45,370 bases of DNA from Planctomycetota bacterium (GTDB taxonomy: Bacteria; Planctomycetota; Phycisphaerae; Phycisphaerales; SM1A02). Location: contig JAFMML010000024.1 of assembly GCA_017859745.1 (NCBI GenBank), positions 1-45,370 on the forward strand, in the 5' to 3' direction. The position numbers and the translations under genes are program-made. Each line of letters opens with the position of its first letter. Position 1 is the stretch's first letter. Shown piece by piece: positions 7,168 to 15,617 of the stretch. A model generated the notes under the pieces. It saw nothing but the letters and a program-made list of their open reading frames with translations, was not told the DNA's origin and did not search any database.

Positions 7168-8889
7168 ATGAATCACCTCCCCTTTCCGGCCGCGACGCGA
7201 AGAGGATCGATGACGGCCGTCGCGATGCTCATCGCCTCGACCGCGATCGCAGCGTCGGCTCGCGCCGACGGATCGGATTCGTTCGGATTGGCGACGCAGC
7301 CGCCGATGGGCAGGCCCCTCCCGGGGCTGACCGCGAGCGAGCGTGAGCTCTTCGACATCGGTCGCTCGCTCTACGTGACCCCGCTTCTCCCCGAAGACGG
7401 CCTTGGGCCGATCTTCAACAAGAGCAACTGCCAGAGCTGCCACTCGACTCCGGCTCCGGGCGGATGGGGCAACATCGCCGTCACCCACTTCGGCTACGAC
7501 GACAAGGGGAAGTTCGAGAATCTCGAGAACCTCGGCGGACCGTTGCTGCAGACGCAAGCGATCGCGCCCGGCTGCGGAGAGTTCGTTCCCGACGCGGCCA
7601 ACACCGTGATCGTGCGTGTCACCAACAGCTCGATGGCGTTCGGCCTGATCGAGGCGATCCCCGACGCGGCGATCGCCGCGAACGAGGATCCCGCCGACGG
7701 CGACGGCGACGGCGTTTCGGGTCGGGTGCACTGGGTCGCCCCCCTGGAGGACCCGATGGGCTCGCCGCTGCGCGCCGGAAGGTTCGGATGGAAGGCCCAG
7801 GTGGCGACGGTGCTGTCGTTCTCCGCCGATGCGTCCCGCAACGAGATGGGACTGACCAACCGTCTGATCCCCACCGAAAACGCTCCCAACGGGGACTTCG
7901 ATCTGCTCTCCGAATGCGATCCGGTCCCCGATCCCGAAGACATCCCCGATGGCGACGGCTTCGACTTCATCGACCGGGTGACCCACTTCCAGCGCTACCT
8001 CGGTCCGCCGCCGCAGACGCCGCGTTCGGGCATGACCGGCGAGACCGTCTTCGCCGCGGTCGGATGCACCGCGTGCCACGTGTCGGAGTGGACCACCGCC
8101 GACGACCCCTCGCTCGAGGCGGCGATCCGAAACCGGACGATCCGCCCCTACTCCGACTTCCTCCTGCACGACATGGGTCTGCTCGCCGACGGCTTCCCCG
8201 ATGGCGACGCATCCGGCCAGGAGATGCGGACCCCGGTGCTGTGGGGCCTTCGAACTCGCGATCCGATGCTGCACGACGGATCGGCCGCCGGCGGCACCTT
8301 CGAGGATCGCGCCGCAGCCGCCATCGCCGCCCACGGCCCCTTCGGCGAGGGCGCCGCGAGCGCCGCCGCCTTCGCAGCGCTCCCCCAGGCCGAGAAGGAC
8401 CAGTTGCTGGCATTCCTCGGCTCGCTCGGCCGCCTCGAGTTCGACCACGACGGCGACGGCGATGTCGACCTGCTCGACTTCACCCCATTCGAGGCGTGCT
8501 TCCACATCGACTCGACCATCTCTCCCGACGACCCGTGCGCGGTCTCGGACATCGATCAGGACGGCGACGTGGATCTCGACGACTTCCAGTTGTTCAAGAC
8601 CGCCTACCTCCGCGATGGCGGCGAGATCGGCGACTGCGACGACGACGGCATCGACGATCTCGAGGCGATCCTCACGGGTCTCGCCACCGATCGGGACGGC
8701 GACGGCGTCCCCGACGACTGCGCGGCCTGCTCGGGCGACCTCGACGCCAGCGGCGCCGTCGATGGCGGCGACCTGACGATCATCCTCGCCAACTGGGGCG
8801 GCAAGGGCACCGGCGATCTCGACGGAAGCGGTACCGTGGACGGCGGAGATCTCACCATCGTGCTCGCCAACTGGGGAACCTGCCCGTAG
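7168..8889 (+). CDS. secreted di-haem oxidoreductase (DUF1111-like) with dockerin-like tail
   Basis: The 573-residue product has an N-terminal signal peptide (TAVAMLIASTAIAASARADG) and two c-type haem sites, CQSCH at residues 88-92 and CTACH at 300-304. The order, spacing and the surrounding FNKSNCQSCHSTP and DFLLHDMG..LADG are those of the di-haem 'thiol oxidoreductase' family DUF1111. The protein should act outside the cytoplasm as an electron carrier or oxidase; the substrate is unknown. After the enzyme come Asp-rich EF-hand-like loops (DHDGDGDVDLLDF, DIDQDGDVDLDDF), then two copies of a dockerin-like module (GDLDASGAVDGGDLTIILANWG and its repeat). The ATG at 7168 is preferred over a GTG at 7153 and an ATG at 7210. 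The next gene follows after 104 nt. Confidence 0.88.
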   Translation: MNHLPFPAATRRGSMTAVAMLIASTAIAASARADGSDSFGLATQPPMGRPLPGLTASERELFDIGRSLYVTPLLPEDGLGPIFNKSNCQSCHSTPAPGGWGNIAVTHFGYDDKGKFENLENLGGPLLQTQAIAPGCGEFVPDAANTVIVRVTNSSMAFGLIEAIPDAAIAANEDPADGDGDGVSGRVHWVAPLEDPMGSPLRAGRFGWKAQVATVLSFSADASRNEMGLTNRLIPTENAPNGDFDLLSECDPVPDPEDIPDGDGFDFIDRVTHFQRYLGPPPQTPRSGMTGETVFAAVGCTACHVSEWTTADDPSLEAAIRNRTIRPYSDFLLHDMGLLADGFPDGDASGQEMRTPVLWGLRTRDPMLHDGSAAGGTFEDRAAAAIAAHGPFGEGAASAAAFAALPQAEKDQLLAFLGSLGRLEFDHDGDGDVDLLDFTPFEACFHIDSTISPDDPCAVSDIDQDGDVDLDDFQLFKTAYLRDGGEIGDCDDDGIDDLEAILTGLATDRDGDGVPDDCAACSGDLDASGAVDGGDLTIILANWGGKGTGDLDGSGTVDGGDLTIVLANWGTCP

Positions 8890-8993
8890 CCCTCCCGGCT
8901 TGCCCTATCCTCGAACTCGCGGGTCCAAGCGACCGTTCGACCCGACTCCCGAACATGCTGCAGACCAAGATCCCGACTCCTCGGAACCGAACC

Positions 8994-11492
8994 ATGACGC
9001 CACGCACGGTCCTCGCCACGAGCCTCCTTGCCGCCGCCTGCAGCTCGCTCGCCGCAGCGCAATGGGTGGTCTACGAGAACCAGACGGCCGACCGACTGAT
9101 CGCGCCTCAGGAGGTGATCGTCAACGACAACCTCGAGAAGGTCTTCACCTGGGACGACTACGACCAGGACGGCGACGTCGACCTGGTCATGTGCCGCAAG
9201 TTCCCCGGCTCGATCACGGGAGGCTTCTCGAACTTCATCTTCATGAACGAGAACGGCCTTCTCGTCGACCGGACCGATGAGTACGGCACCTGCTCCGACT
9301 CGCCGGGCCATCAGGGCTTCCCCGACCCGACCAACGATCGCCGCATCCACACCATGGACGTCGATCTGGACGGATGGATGGATCTGGTCACCTGCACCAC
9401 CATGAGCGACGGTCTGGACTGGCAGATCGGTCAGCCTCGCGTCTACCGCAATCTCGGCAACGACGCCTCCGGCAACTGGCAGGGCTTCTGCTACGAGCAC
9501 ATGCGGTTCCCCGAGATGTTCGCCGCCAACGGCAACGCCGCGAACCCCCGGTTCTGCGACTTCGCCTTCGGCGACTTCAACGGCGACGGGTATCCCGACC
9601 TCTTCATGGCCGACTACGACACGCCCGAGACCAGCGGGACGCAGTGCATCGACCTCAACCAGGACGGCGACACCAACGATCCCGGCGAGTGCCAGCAGAG
9701 TCCCGCCGAGAACTCCTCGCAGGACTACAACAATCGCCTCTACTACAACTGGGGCGACGATCCCGCCGGCCCGGGACCCGGCCATTTCTACGACACCGCC
9801 TACACGAAGATGACCTCGGCGCAGCTCGCGTCGGGATTCGGCAACGCCGCGAAGGCCGCCGACTTCAACGGCGACGGCCATCTCGACATCGTCCGCGTCA
9901 ACACGCTGACCGGCGGGCAGGACGTCGCCATCCTCTACGCCAAGCCCGAGGATCTCGGCGAGAGCTACACCGGCCCGGTCAGCATCTCCTCCGGCGCCCC
10001 CTACAACCTCGAACACGGCGACCTCAACGGCGACGGCATGATGGACCTCGTCGTCATCGACGACGGCAAGGACAAGTACCTGATCAACCAGGGCAACAAC
10101 GCCGCCGGCCAAGCCCAGTTCATCAGCTACACCATCGCCGACAGCTTCAGCGAGTTCGGCAACCGCACCCGGATCGCCGACCTCGACAACGACGGACGCC
10201 CCGACGTCCTGATCGCCGACGTCGACGCGGACCTCCCGCAGTTCTGCCCCTCCAGCGGTCGGCGGATGCACATCTATCGCAACACCGGCAACGTCTCCGC
10301 GCTGCTCGACGAAGACGGAGAGGTCCTCCCCAACAGCCAGATCGCCAACACCTACGACACCGCGCCGATCGACATCGACGGCGACGGCTGGCTCGACCTG
10401 GTGGTGGCTCGGTGCCAGGGCGTCTTCGTCTGGATGAATCAGCCGCCGATCGGCCTCGACTTCGACTACCCCGACGGACGGCCGTCCAACGTGCTGCCCG
10501 GCGAGACGACCTCCTTTCCCGTCGCGATCCAGATCGCCGGAGGAGGCGAGGTCGTCGATGGCACCGCCCTGCTGTTCGCCTCGATCGATGGCGGCGCCTG
10601 GTCTTCGAGCCCGCTGATTCCGGATGGCGACCAGTGGCTCGCCAGCCTGCCCGCCGTCGCCTGCGGGCAGACGCTTCGCTACTACCTGTCTGCGGAGCTC
10701 TCCAACGGCGGCGTGACCACCGACCCGCCGACGGCTCCGGGCAGCACGTTCTCGCCGACGGTCTCGACCGGCGTCGAGGTCGCCTACGAGGAGAGCTTCG
10801 AGATCGACGACGCGGGATGGACCGTCGTGAACGACGCCGGCATGATCACCCCCGGTTGGGAGCGGGCCGATCCGATCCCGACCGTCACCGGCGGCCAGCA
10901 GGCGGCGCCCGACGTCGCCGGCGACGGCGAGATGGCCTGGGTCACCTACAACGGCATGCCGGGAGGCACCGCCGGCAGCAGCGACCTCGACCTGGGCCCG
11001 ACGGTGCTGACCTCGACCGCGATTCTGCTCGCAGGCGAGGACGCGACGGTCTCCTACCGCTGCTGGTTCTTCTGCAACGACGCCGGCGATCCGGTGCAGG
11101 CGGACACGCTCCAGATCGAGATCTCGACCGATGACGGCGCGTCCTGGCACCTCGCGGACGAGGTGTCCGCGAGCGCCGCGGCGTGGACCGAACGGAGCTT
11201 CTCGGTGTCCTCCGCGGCAACGCCCGGCGAGACCCTGATCATCCGCTTCATCGCCCAGGATCGCCCGAACAACTCGATCACCGAGGTCGGCATCGATCTC
11301 GTCAAGGTCGAGCGGGTGGTCTGCGAGGATGCGGGCAACCCCGCGGATCTCGACGGCGACGGCACCGTCGGGGGCGCGGACCTCGCGGTCCTGCTCGCTG
11401 CGTGGGGCCAGCCCGGGCCCGCCGATCTCGACGGCGACGGCACCGTCGGAGGCGCAGACCTCGCCCTCCTTCTCGCGGCGTGGGGCAAGTGA
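8994..11492 (+). CDS. secreted FG-GAP/VCBS repeat protein with dockerin-like tail
   Basis: From the ATG at 8994 the 832-residue protein starts with a clean signal peptide (LATSLLAAACSSLAAAQ). Residues ~20-480 are FG-GAP/VCBS repeats with loops such as DYDQDGDVDLVM, DFNGDGYPDLFM, DFNGDGHLDIVRV, DLNGDGMMDLVV, DLDNDGRPDVLI and DIDGDGWLDLVV, expected to fold as a calcium-bound beta propeller. A beta-sandwich region follows (about 500-770). The protein ends in two near-identical dockerin-like modules (DLDGDGTVGGADLAVLLAAWG and DLDGDGTVGGADLALLLAAWG). A further ATG at 8955 is possible but gives a poorer signal peptide. The gene lies 104 nt after the di-haem gene in the same direction and is followed by a strong hairpin, so the two may form one unit. 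The ligand is unknown. Confidence 0.85.
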   Translation: MTPRTVLATSLLAAACSSLAAAQWVVYENQTADRLIAPQEVIVNDNLEKVFTWDDYDQDGDVDLVMCRKFPGSITGGFSNFIFMNENGLLVDRTDEYGTCSDSPGHQGFPDPTNDRRIHTMDVDLDGWMDLVTCTTMSDGLDWQIGQPRVYRNLGNDASGNWQGFCYEHMRFPEMFAANGNAANPRFCDFAFGDFNGDGYPDLFMADYDTPETSGTQCIDLNQDGDTNDPGECQQSPAENSSQDYNNRLYYNWGDDPAGPGPGHFYDTAYTKMTSAQLASGFGNAAKAADFNGDGHLDIVRVNTLTGGQDVAILYAKPEDLGESYTGPVSISSGAPYNLEHGDLNGDGMMDLVVIDDGKDKYLINQGNNAAGQAQFISYTIADSFSEFGNRTRIADLDNDGRPDVLIADVDADLPQFCPSSGRRMHIYRNTGNVSALLDEDGEVLPNSQIANTYDTAPIDIDGDGWLDLVVARCQGVFVWMNQPPIGLDFDYPDGRPSNVLPGETTSFPVAIQIAGGGEVVDGTALLFASIDGGAWSSSPLIPDGDQWLASLPAVACGQTLRYYLSAELSNGGVTTDPPTAPGSTFSPTVSTGVEVAYEESFEIDDAGWTVVNDAGMITPGWERADPIPTVTGGQQAAPDVAGDGEMAWVTYNGMPGGTAGSSDLDLGPTVLTSTAILLAGEDATVSYRCWFFCNDAGDPVQADTLQIEISTDDGASWHLADEVSASAAAWTERSFSVSSAATPGETLIIRFIAQDRPNNSITEVGIDLVKVERVVCEDAGNPADLDGDGTVGGADLAVLLAAWGQPGPADLDGDGTVGGADLALLLAAWGK
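11343..11489 (+). repeat. dockerin-like tandem pair with near-identical DNA
   Basis: The two modules at the end of the FG-GAP gene share GATCTCGACGGCGACGGCAC and continue almost identically. The same kind of pair ends the genes at 8889, 23496 and 25473, and in the last an exact 26-bp block (ending TGGCCACGCTGCTTGCC) is present twice. Confidence 0.8.
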
Positions 11493-11563
11493 GTTCACGG
11501 CGGCCCGGTCGCACAGGCGACCGGACCGCAACGGCCCCTGCGACCCACGACTCCTGAACGGAA

Positions 11564-11591
11564 CACGAGCCCGGCCTTGGCCGGGCTCGTG
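11564..11591. terminator. perfect 13-bp hairpin between convergent genes
   Basis: CACGAGCCCGGCC at 11564-11576 is the exact reverse complement of GGCCGGGCTCGTG at 11579-11591, with only TT between them. It lies 72 nt after the FG-GAP stop and 73 nt from the stop of the convergent lipoprotein gene. Only GTT follows on the plus strand and GTTC on the minus strand, so it is probably a bidirectional terminator without a long U tract. Confidence 0.75.
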
Positions 11592-11663
11592 GTTCATTGC
11601 AGATCCATTCGTCGGGCCGCCCCGGAATCGACTGGAATCGACCGAGGTTCCAGGCCAGCGAAC

Positions 11664-13064
11664 TCACTCCTCCACGGAAGATTCCGGGCTGGCGCCCGCG
11701 ACGGTGTCGCGAGAGGCCATCAAGGCCTCGGTGCCACCAGCGAGTTCGAGAGCCGCTGCCGGGGAGATCCGCATGCCGGGCACGCGGCGGCCTTCGTTGA
11801 TCATTCGCACCGTGAAGTCGGTCAACGCCCACGGGTCGAATCCTGCTGCAGCAGACAGAGCGACGCCTCGAAGATCGATGGCCACCGGGTCGTCGTCGAT
11901 CTCGTCGGCGAACCAGGCGAGCGGGGTCTGCGACTCGGCGGCGAGCGCCATCGCCTGCTCGGCATCCGACCAGCGGTCGGCGTCCCCCCGGGCATCGCCC
12001 CCGTCGAGGGCGAATCGTCGCAGCCGATCGGCGCGGCGTTGGAGTCCTTCGCCCATCGCGCGCATCGATGCCGAACGCTCCACCCTCGCCACTTCGCGGC
12101 CGAGCAACGCCGAGAGTTCGGCGTCGGAAACGGCCTCGACAAGGCCTGAGGTGACGAAGACGAAGCCCCCGGGCAGCGCGAACGCATCGACGACGTCCGG
12201 CGCCTCGAGCACGATCCAGATCCAATCGGCATAGGGGCGAGGCAGGCGACTCTCGCGAGCCACCGCAGCGCCGATCGTCGCCACTCGGACGGCCATGTCG
12301 CCCGCCGAATCCGCCGCCGGCACGACCGCGAGGATCCGGCCCGCGAGCTCTCGGCCAAGGAAGAACCGGTCCGCCGGCGAGGGATCGTCGAAGGACGTCT
12401 CCAGCGCCGATGCGGCCTCGAGCGTCGGGAACGCGCGTGGCTCCGCGGCGAGGATGAACCCATCGACGGCGTCACGGTCGGGGCGAGTCGCGAACACCTG
12501 CATCCACGGCAACCCCCCACCCCCGACCGAGGAGGGGGATCCGAAGGTCCCGAAGGCGATGTCCTGAAGATCCGATTCGGCGCCAAGCATCACGTCGGCG
12601 GGAGGCCTCGCCTCGTACCGGCTCGGCGTGACCAGACAGGACCAGGGCACGTACCCCACGACGTCGCCGACGCGGAACTTCGCCCAGGTCGGCGTCCACG
12701 ATCGGTCGTCCCCCGCGTTCGGGGAGTCCATCTGCGGCGTCGCGCGAGCCCACAGCAGCTTCTCCTCGACGACGATCTCGCCGCTCTGCTTCAAGGTGCC
12801 GAGCAGACGCGAACTCGTCGTGGGCAGCGTGTGGACGGGCGCTCTCGCCGTCGCGACGACCATGGGTTCGGAGACCGGACTCGGCCAGACGGTGTCGTCG
12901 ATGCCGGCCCAGCGAGCGGCACGACTCGCATCGGCATCGAGGCCGGCGGAGTCGATGGCTCCGGCCCTCGTGGACAGCGACGTCGAAGCGGAACGCTCCG
13001 GCGTCGCGGCGCATCCGGCGAGCAACCCCGCGACAAGGGCTCCGGCGATCGTGCATCTGGACAT
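11664..13064 (-). CDS. lipoprotein with SH3-like domain and inactivated M48-type protease domain
   Basis: The 466-residue product begins with a lipoprotein signal ending in LLAGC (Cys18). Residues ~65-155 look like a bacterial SH3 domain (ARAPVHTLPTTSSRLLGTL ... VVGYVPWSCLV), a fold that binds peptidoglycan or peptides. From about 215 on the sequence follows M48 metalloproteases: the lead-in AFALPGGFVFVTSGLVEAV is nearly canonical. The next helix, normally HExxH, reads R323-E-V-A-R327 (12084-12098), so both zinc-binding histidines are arginine. The later acidic motif is also changed, although AAAGFDPWALTDF is kept. Read as a pseudoprotease, perhaps a scaffold or chaperone in the envelope. No frameshift is seen and codon use is normal. 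The start has no strong ribosome site. Confidence 0.82.
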   Translation of the reverse strand: MSRCTIAGALVAGLLAGCAATPERSASTSLSTRAGAIDSAGLDADASRAARWAGIDDTVWPSPVSEPMVVATARAPVHTLPTTSSRLLGTLKQSGEIVVEEKLLWARATPQMDSPNAGDDRSWTPTWAKFRVGDVVGYVPWSCLVTPSRYEARPPADVMLGAESDLQDIAFGTFGSPSSVGGGGLPWMQVFATRPDRDAVDGFILAAEPRAFPTLEAASALETSFDDPSPADRFFLGRELAGRILAVVPAADSAGDMAVRVATIGAAVARESRLPRPYADWIWIVLEAPDVVDAFALPGGFVFVTSGLVEAVSDAELSALLGREVARVERSASMRAMGEGLQRRADRLRRFALDGGDARGDADRWSDAEQAMALAAESQTPLAWFADEIDDDPVAIDLRGVALSAAAGFDPWALTDFTVRMINEGRRVPGMRISPAAALELAGGTEALMASRDTVAGASPESSVEE

Positions 13065-13341
13065 GTTCGAGGGCTCCGGGGGGGTGTGCGTGACGGCCGA
13101 TTCATCCTCGGCGAGAAAGACTACTCGCCTTGCAAAGTGGCGGCGGCACCGCGTCAGGCGTCGATCGATCGTCCAAGGGGGCGTCAGGCGGACTCCCGGG
13201 TCGACTTCCGTCGTTCACACTCCGGGAATCACGAACGCCGTGGGCTGGGCACGCCCCCGCCCGCCGGCTCCCGGCCGTCGTCTGCCGCATTCCGAGCGCC
13301 TTTGGATGCCGCGATCGACGGCGAGGTCAGCCTCGAGAGCG
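13065..13341. other. 277-nt gap between the M48-like gene and sulfatase
   Basis: Both flanking genes are on the minus strand, so this holds the promoter of the M48-like lipoprotein and the 3' end of the sulfatase unit. I see no gene, and no hairpin with a T tract. Confidence 0.3.
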
Positions 13342-15411
13342 CTACGAGGAGGTCACGATGGTGGTCGAATCCTCTCCTCGCACCCGGAGCGACGGGGGAG
13401 GCTCGCCCTCGATCCTCGGCAGGGCCCGCGATCGTGCGGCATCCGCATCGAGGCCCGGCAACTCGACGACGCCACCACGCTCGAGACCGACGGTCGCCCC
13501 GTTCAAGGGCAGGTGCGCACCGGTCAGACGCAGCGTGGCGCCCGAGGAGACGGTGCCTCGACTCTGCGCCAGGAACTGCCGCTCGAGCAGGCCTCCGCGA
13601 ACTTCGACGAAGCCGCCCCGCAGGCCCGCCCTCGCGCCTTCGATGCGACCCGACTGCAGCACGAGACCGCCGTCGCCGGCGAAGTCGATCGTCGGCCACG
13701 CGACGGCGCCGTCCGGGCCGAGATCGACCACCAGCACGGACTCGATCGGTGAGCTTCCCACGACCGCCGCCTCGATGTCGACGCCTTCCTCGGCAGCCCA
13801 GTTGGCCGGATCGCGAGGATCCGAGGAACCCCCGTCGCCGGTCCACTTCAGAGCCGTCGACGGGATCTCGGCGTTCGCAGCCCCACCGTCCTCCACCGGC
13901 GGCGGCGGCGGCTCGTAGGTGGGGTTCCAACGAGGTTCCCGGCTCGGGGTGCGCTTGGCGAAGATCGCCTCCGCCTCGGCGACGAGATCCGGTCGCGATG
14001 GCGCGAGATCGGTGGTCTCGTTGGGATCGACCGCGAGGTCGTAGATCTCGATCGGTGGGTCCTCGACCGTTCGAATGTTCTGACGAATCGCCTTGTGGTT
14101 CCCGAACCTCGCCGCCACCGACGCACGCCCGGAGGGCTGCTCCCAGTAGAGCGGCGGCCGCTTCGATGGTGCGTCGCCCTCGAACGCGGAGACCAGCGCG
14201 ATCCCCGAGGGCTCGGTCGCGGACTCGGCGCCGGCGATCTCGAGAATCGTCGGGAAGAGGTCGTAGCCCACGACCGGAAGATCGCACTCGGATCCAGCCT
14301 CGATCCGACCGGGCCAGGTCGCGATGAAGGGCACCCGAAGACCACCCTCGTAGAGTTGGGTCTTGTGTCCGCGGAGTTCGCGATTGCTCTGGAAGAAGTC
14401 CGGATCGAATCCGCCGATGTCCCAGGTCGCTCCGTTGTCGCTGGTCACGATGTAGACGGTGTCCTCGGCGAGCCCCATCGCCTCGATCCGATCGACGACC
14501 GCGCCGAAGTCCGCGTCGGCGCGGGAGATCATCGCCGCGTAGGTCGCGCGGGGCTCCTCGCACGGCAGGTACCAGCGCTTGCCGTCGTAGGCGAAGTCCT
14601 CGAACTCGCCTCGGTACTCCGCGACGGACTCCTCGGGCGCCTGCAGCGCCAGGTGGGGCACGATCGTCGCGTAGTAGATGAAGAAGGGCCGATCCGGATG
14701 CGGCGCGATCTCCGTGTCGAGCCAGTCCAGCACCGCCTCCCGCATCAGGTCCGGTGCGTACTGCTCGCCGGAGAGGCCGCGGTCGTTGCCTTCCAGCGGA
14801 ACCTGCTCGCGATCGTCGAACAGGTACCGCGGATAGAAGTTGTGGGCGTTCCGCTGGCAGAGGTATCCGTACCAGCGGTCGAAGCCGAACTCGAGCGGAT
14901 GTCCGTCCATCTCGCCGGGCCCGCCGAGGCCCCACTTTCCGGTGGCCATCGTCGCGTAGCCTCGCCGCCTCAAGGCCGTCGCGATCGTCTCGGTCCCCGG
15001 TTCCAGGGCCGGCTGCCCGCCGTAGGTCCCGTCGTCGAGGTTCGCGACCTCCTTGTTGTCGCGGATCTGGCAACGGCCGAGATCGAGACCGGTCAAGAGG
15101 CTCGCCCGGCTCGGCGCGCACACCGAAGCCGCGGAGTACGCCTGCGTGAACATCATGCCCTCGCGGGCGATCGCGTCGATTCGCGGCGTGCGGATGACCG
15201 GGCTGCCGGTGCATCCGAGATCACCGACGCCGAGATCGTCGAAGAACAAGAGGACCACGTTGGGCGGCCGATCCGCGGTGGGTTGCGCGTCCCTCCCCGC
15301 CGTCGACGCCGCGCTCCCCTGCGAAGCCTTGGCCGAGACGCATCCGCCGCAAAGCGCGATCGCCGGAAGCACGGCGAAGAGCGAAACGAGGATCCGAGTG
15401 GTGGCGGGCAT
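13342..15411 (-). CDS. exported sulfatase with C-terminal beta-rich extension
   Basis: The ATG at 15411 gives 689 residues with an N-terminal export signal (LVSLFAVLPAIALCGGC, possibly a lipoprotein although the lipobox is not ideal). The sulfatase core (about 48-515) has the metal-binding NVVLLFFDDLGVGDLG and the formylglycine motif C98-A-P-S-R followed by ASLLTG. Later come the ATGKWGLGG and TSDNGATWD segments that hold metal and substrate. It hydrolyses sulfate esters, probably on algal polysaccharides, and needs a formylglycine-generating enzyme that is not in this window. The last ~170 residues are a Gly/Val-rich region of short strands that resembles a beta solenoid or carbohydrate-binding module. 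It lies 206 nt from the divergent sulfatase-PhoD gene. The frame is open upstream to 15591 but lacks a signal there. Confidence 0.9.
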   Translation of the reverse strand: MPATTRILVSLFAVLPAIALCGGCVSAKASQGSAASTAGRDAQPTADRPPNVVLLFFDDLGVGDLGCTGSPVIRTPRIDAIAREGMMFTQAYSAASVCAPSRASLLTGLDLGRCQIRDNKEVANLDDGTYGGQPALEPGTETIATALRRRGYATMATGKWGLGGPGEMDGHPLEFGFDRWYGYLCQRNAHNFYPRYLFDDREQVPLEGNDRGLSGEQYAPDLMREAVLDWLDTEIAPHPDRPFFIYYATIVPHLALQAPEESVAEYRGEFEDFAYDGKRWYLPCEEPRATYAAMISRADADFGAVVDRIEAMGLAEDTVYIVTSDNGATWDIGGFDPDFFQSNRELRGHKTQLYEGGLRVPFIATWPGRIEAGSECDLPVVGYDLFPTILEIAGAESATEPSGIALVSAFEGDAPSKRPPLYWEQPSGRASVAARFGNHKAIRQNIRTVEDPPIEIYDLAVDPNETTDLAPSRPDLVAEAEAIFAKRTPSREPRWNPTYEPPPPPVEDGGAANAEIPSTALKWTGDGGSSDPRDPANWAAEEGVDIEAAVVGSSPIESVLVVDLGPDGAVAWPTIDFAGDGGLVLQSGRIEGARAGLRGGFVEVRGGLLERQFLAQSRGTVSSGATLRLTGAHLPLNGATVGLERGGVVELPGLDADAARSRALPRIEGEPPPSLRVRGEDSTTIVTSS

Positions 15412-15617
15412 GGTCTGGCTCCTGCGACCTCGGTCGGCGGTGTCCGTCGCCGATCCATGAACGCAGCCCCATCTTGGGCTTCGGAACCGGTTCGTCCAGC
15501 GCTCGGGTCGCGACAGCGACGTTCCGAGTCGGCTCGCACGCCGACTCGGTCGGGCGAGGAACGCGCCACGCCTGCCGGTCGCTTGCACCAATCGACCCGA
15601 GCGAGGACGCTCGAAGG
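15412..15617. promoter_or_regulatory. 206-nt divergent promoter region of the two sulfatase genes
   Basis: The two sulfatase genes are transcribed away from this segment, so a shared control region is expected. I see no clear operator palindrome and no confident hexamer pair. GAAGGATG stands just before the plus-strand start and may serve as its ribosome site. Confidence 0.35.

Noticed and set aside
7464-8954. N-terminal extension of the FG-GAP frame through the di-haem gene
   Set aside because: The frame is open by chance; its Arg-rich translation is a shadow, and a proper signal peptide begins at 8994.
8604-11597. 997-residue open frame on the minus strand
   Set aside because: It is the reverse of the FG-GAP gene and its Asp loops; the Val/Gly/Asp-rich translation is what the repeats give when read backwards.
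12628-13752. 374-residue plus-strand frame opposite the M48-like and sulfatase genes
   Set aside because: It spans the ends of two genes and the gap between them, with Arg/Ser-rich sequence and no motif.
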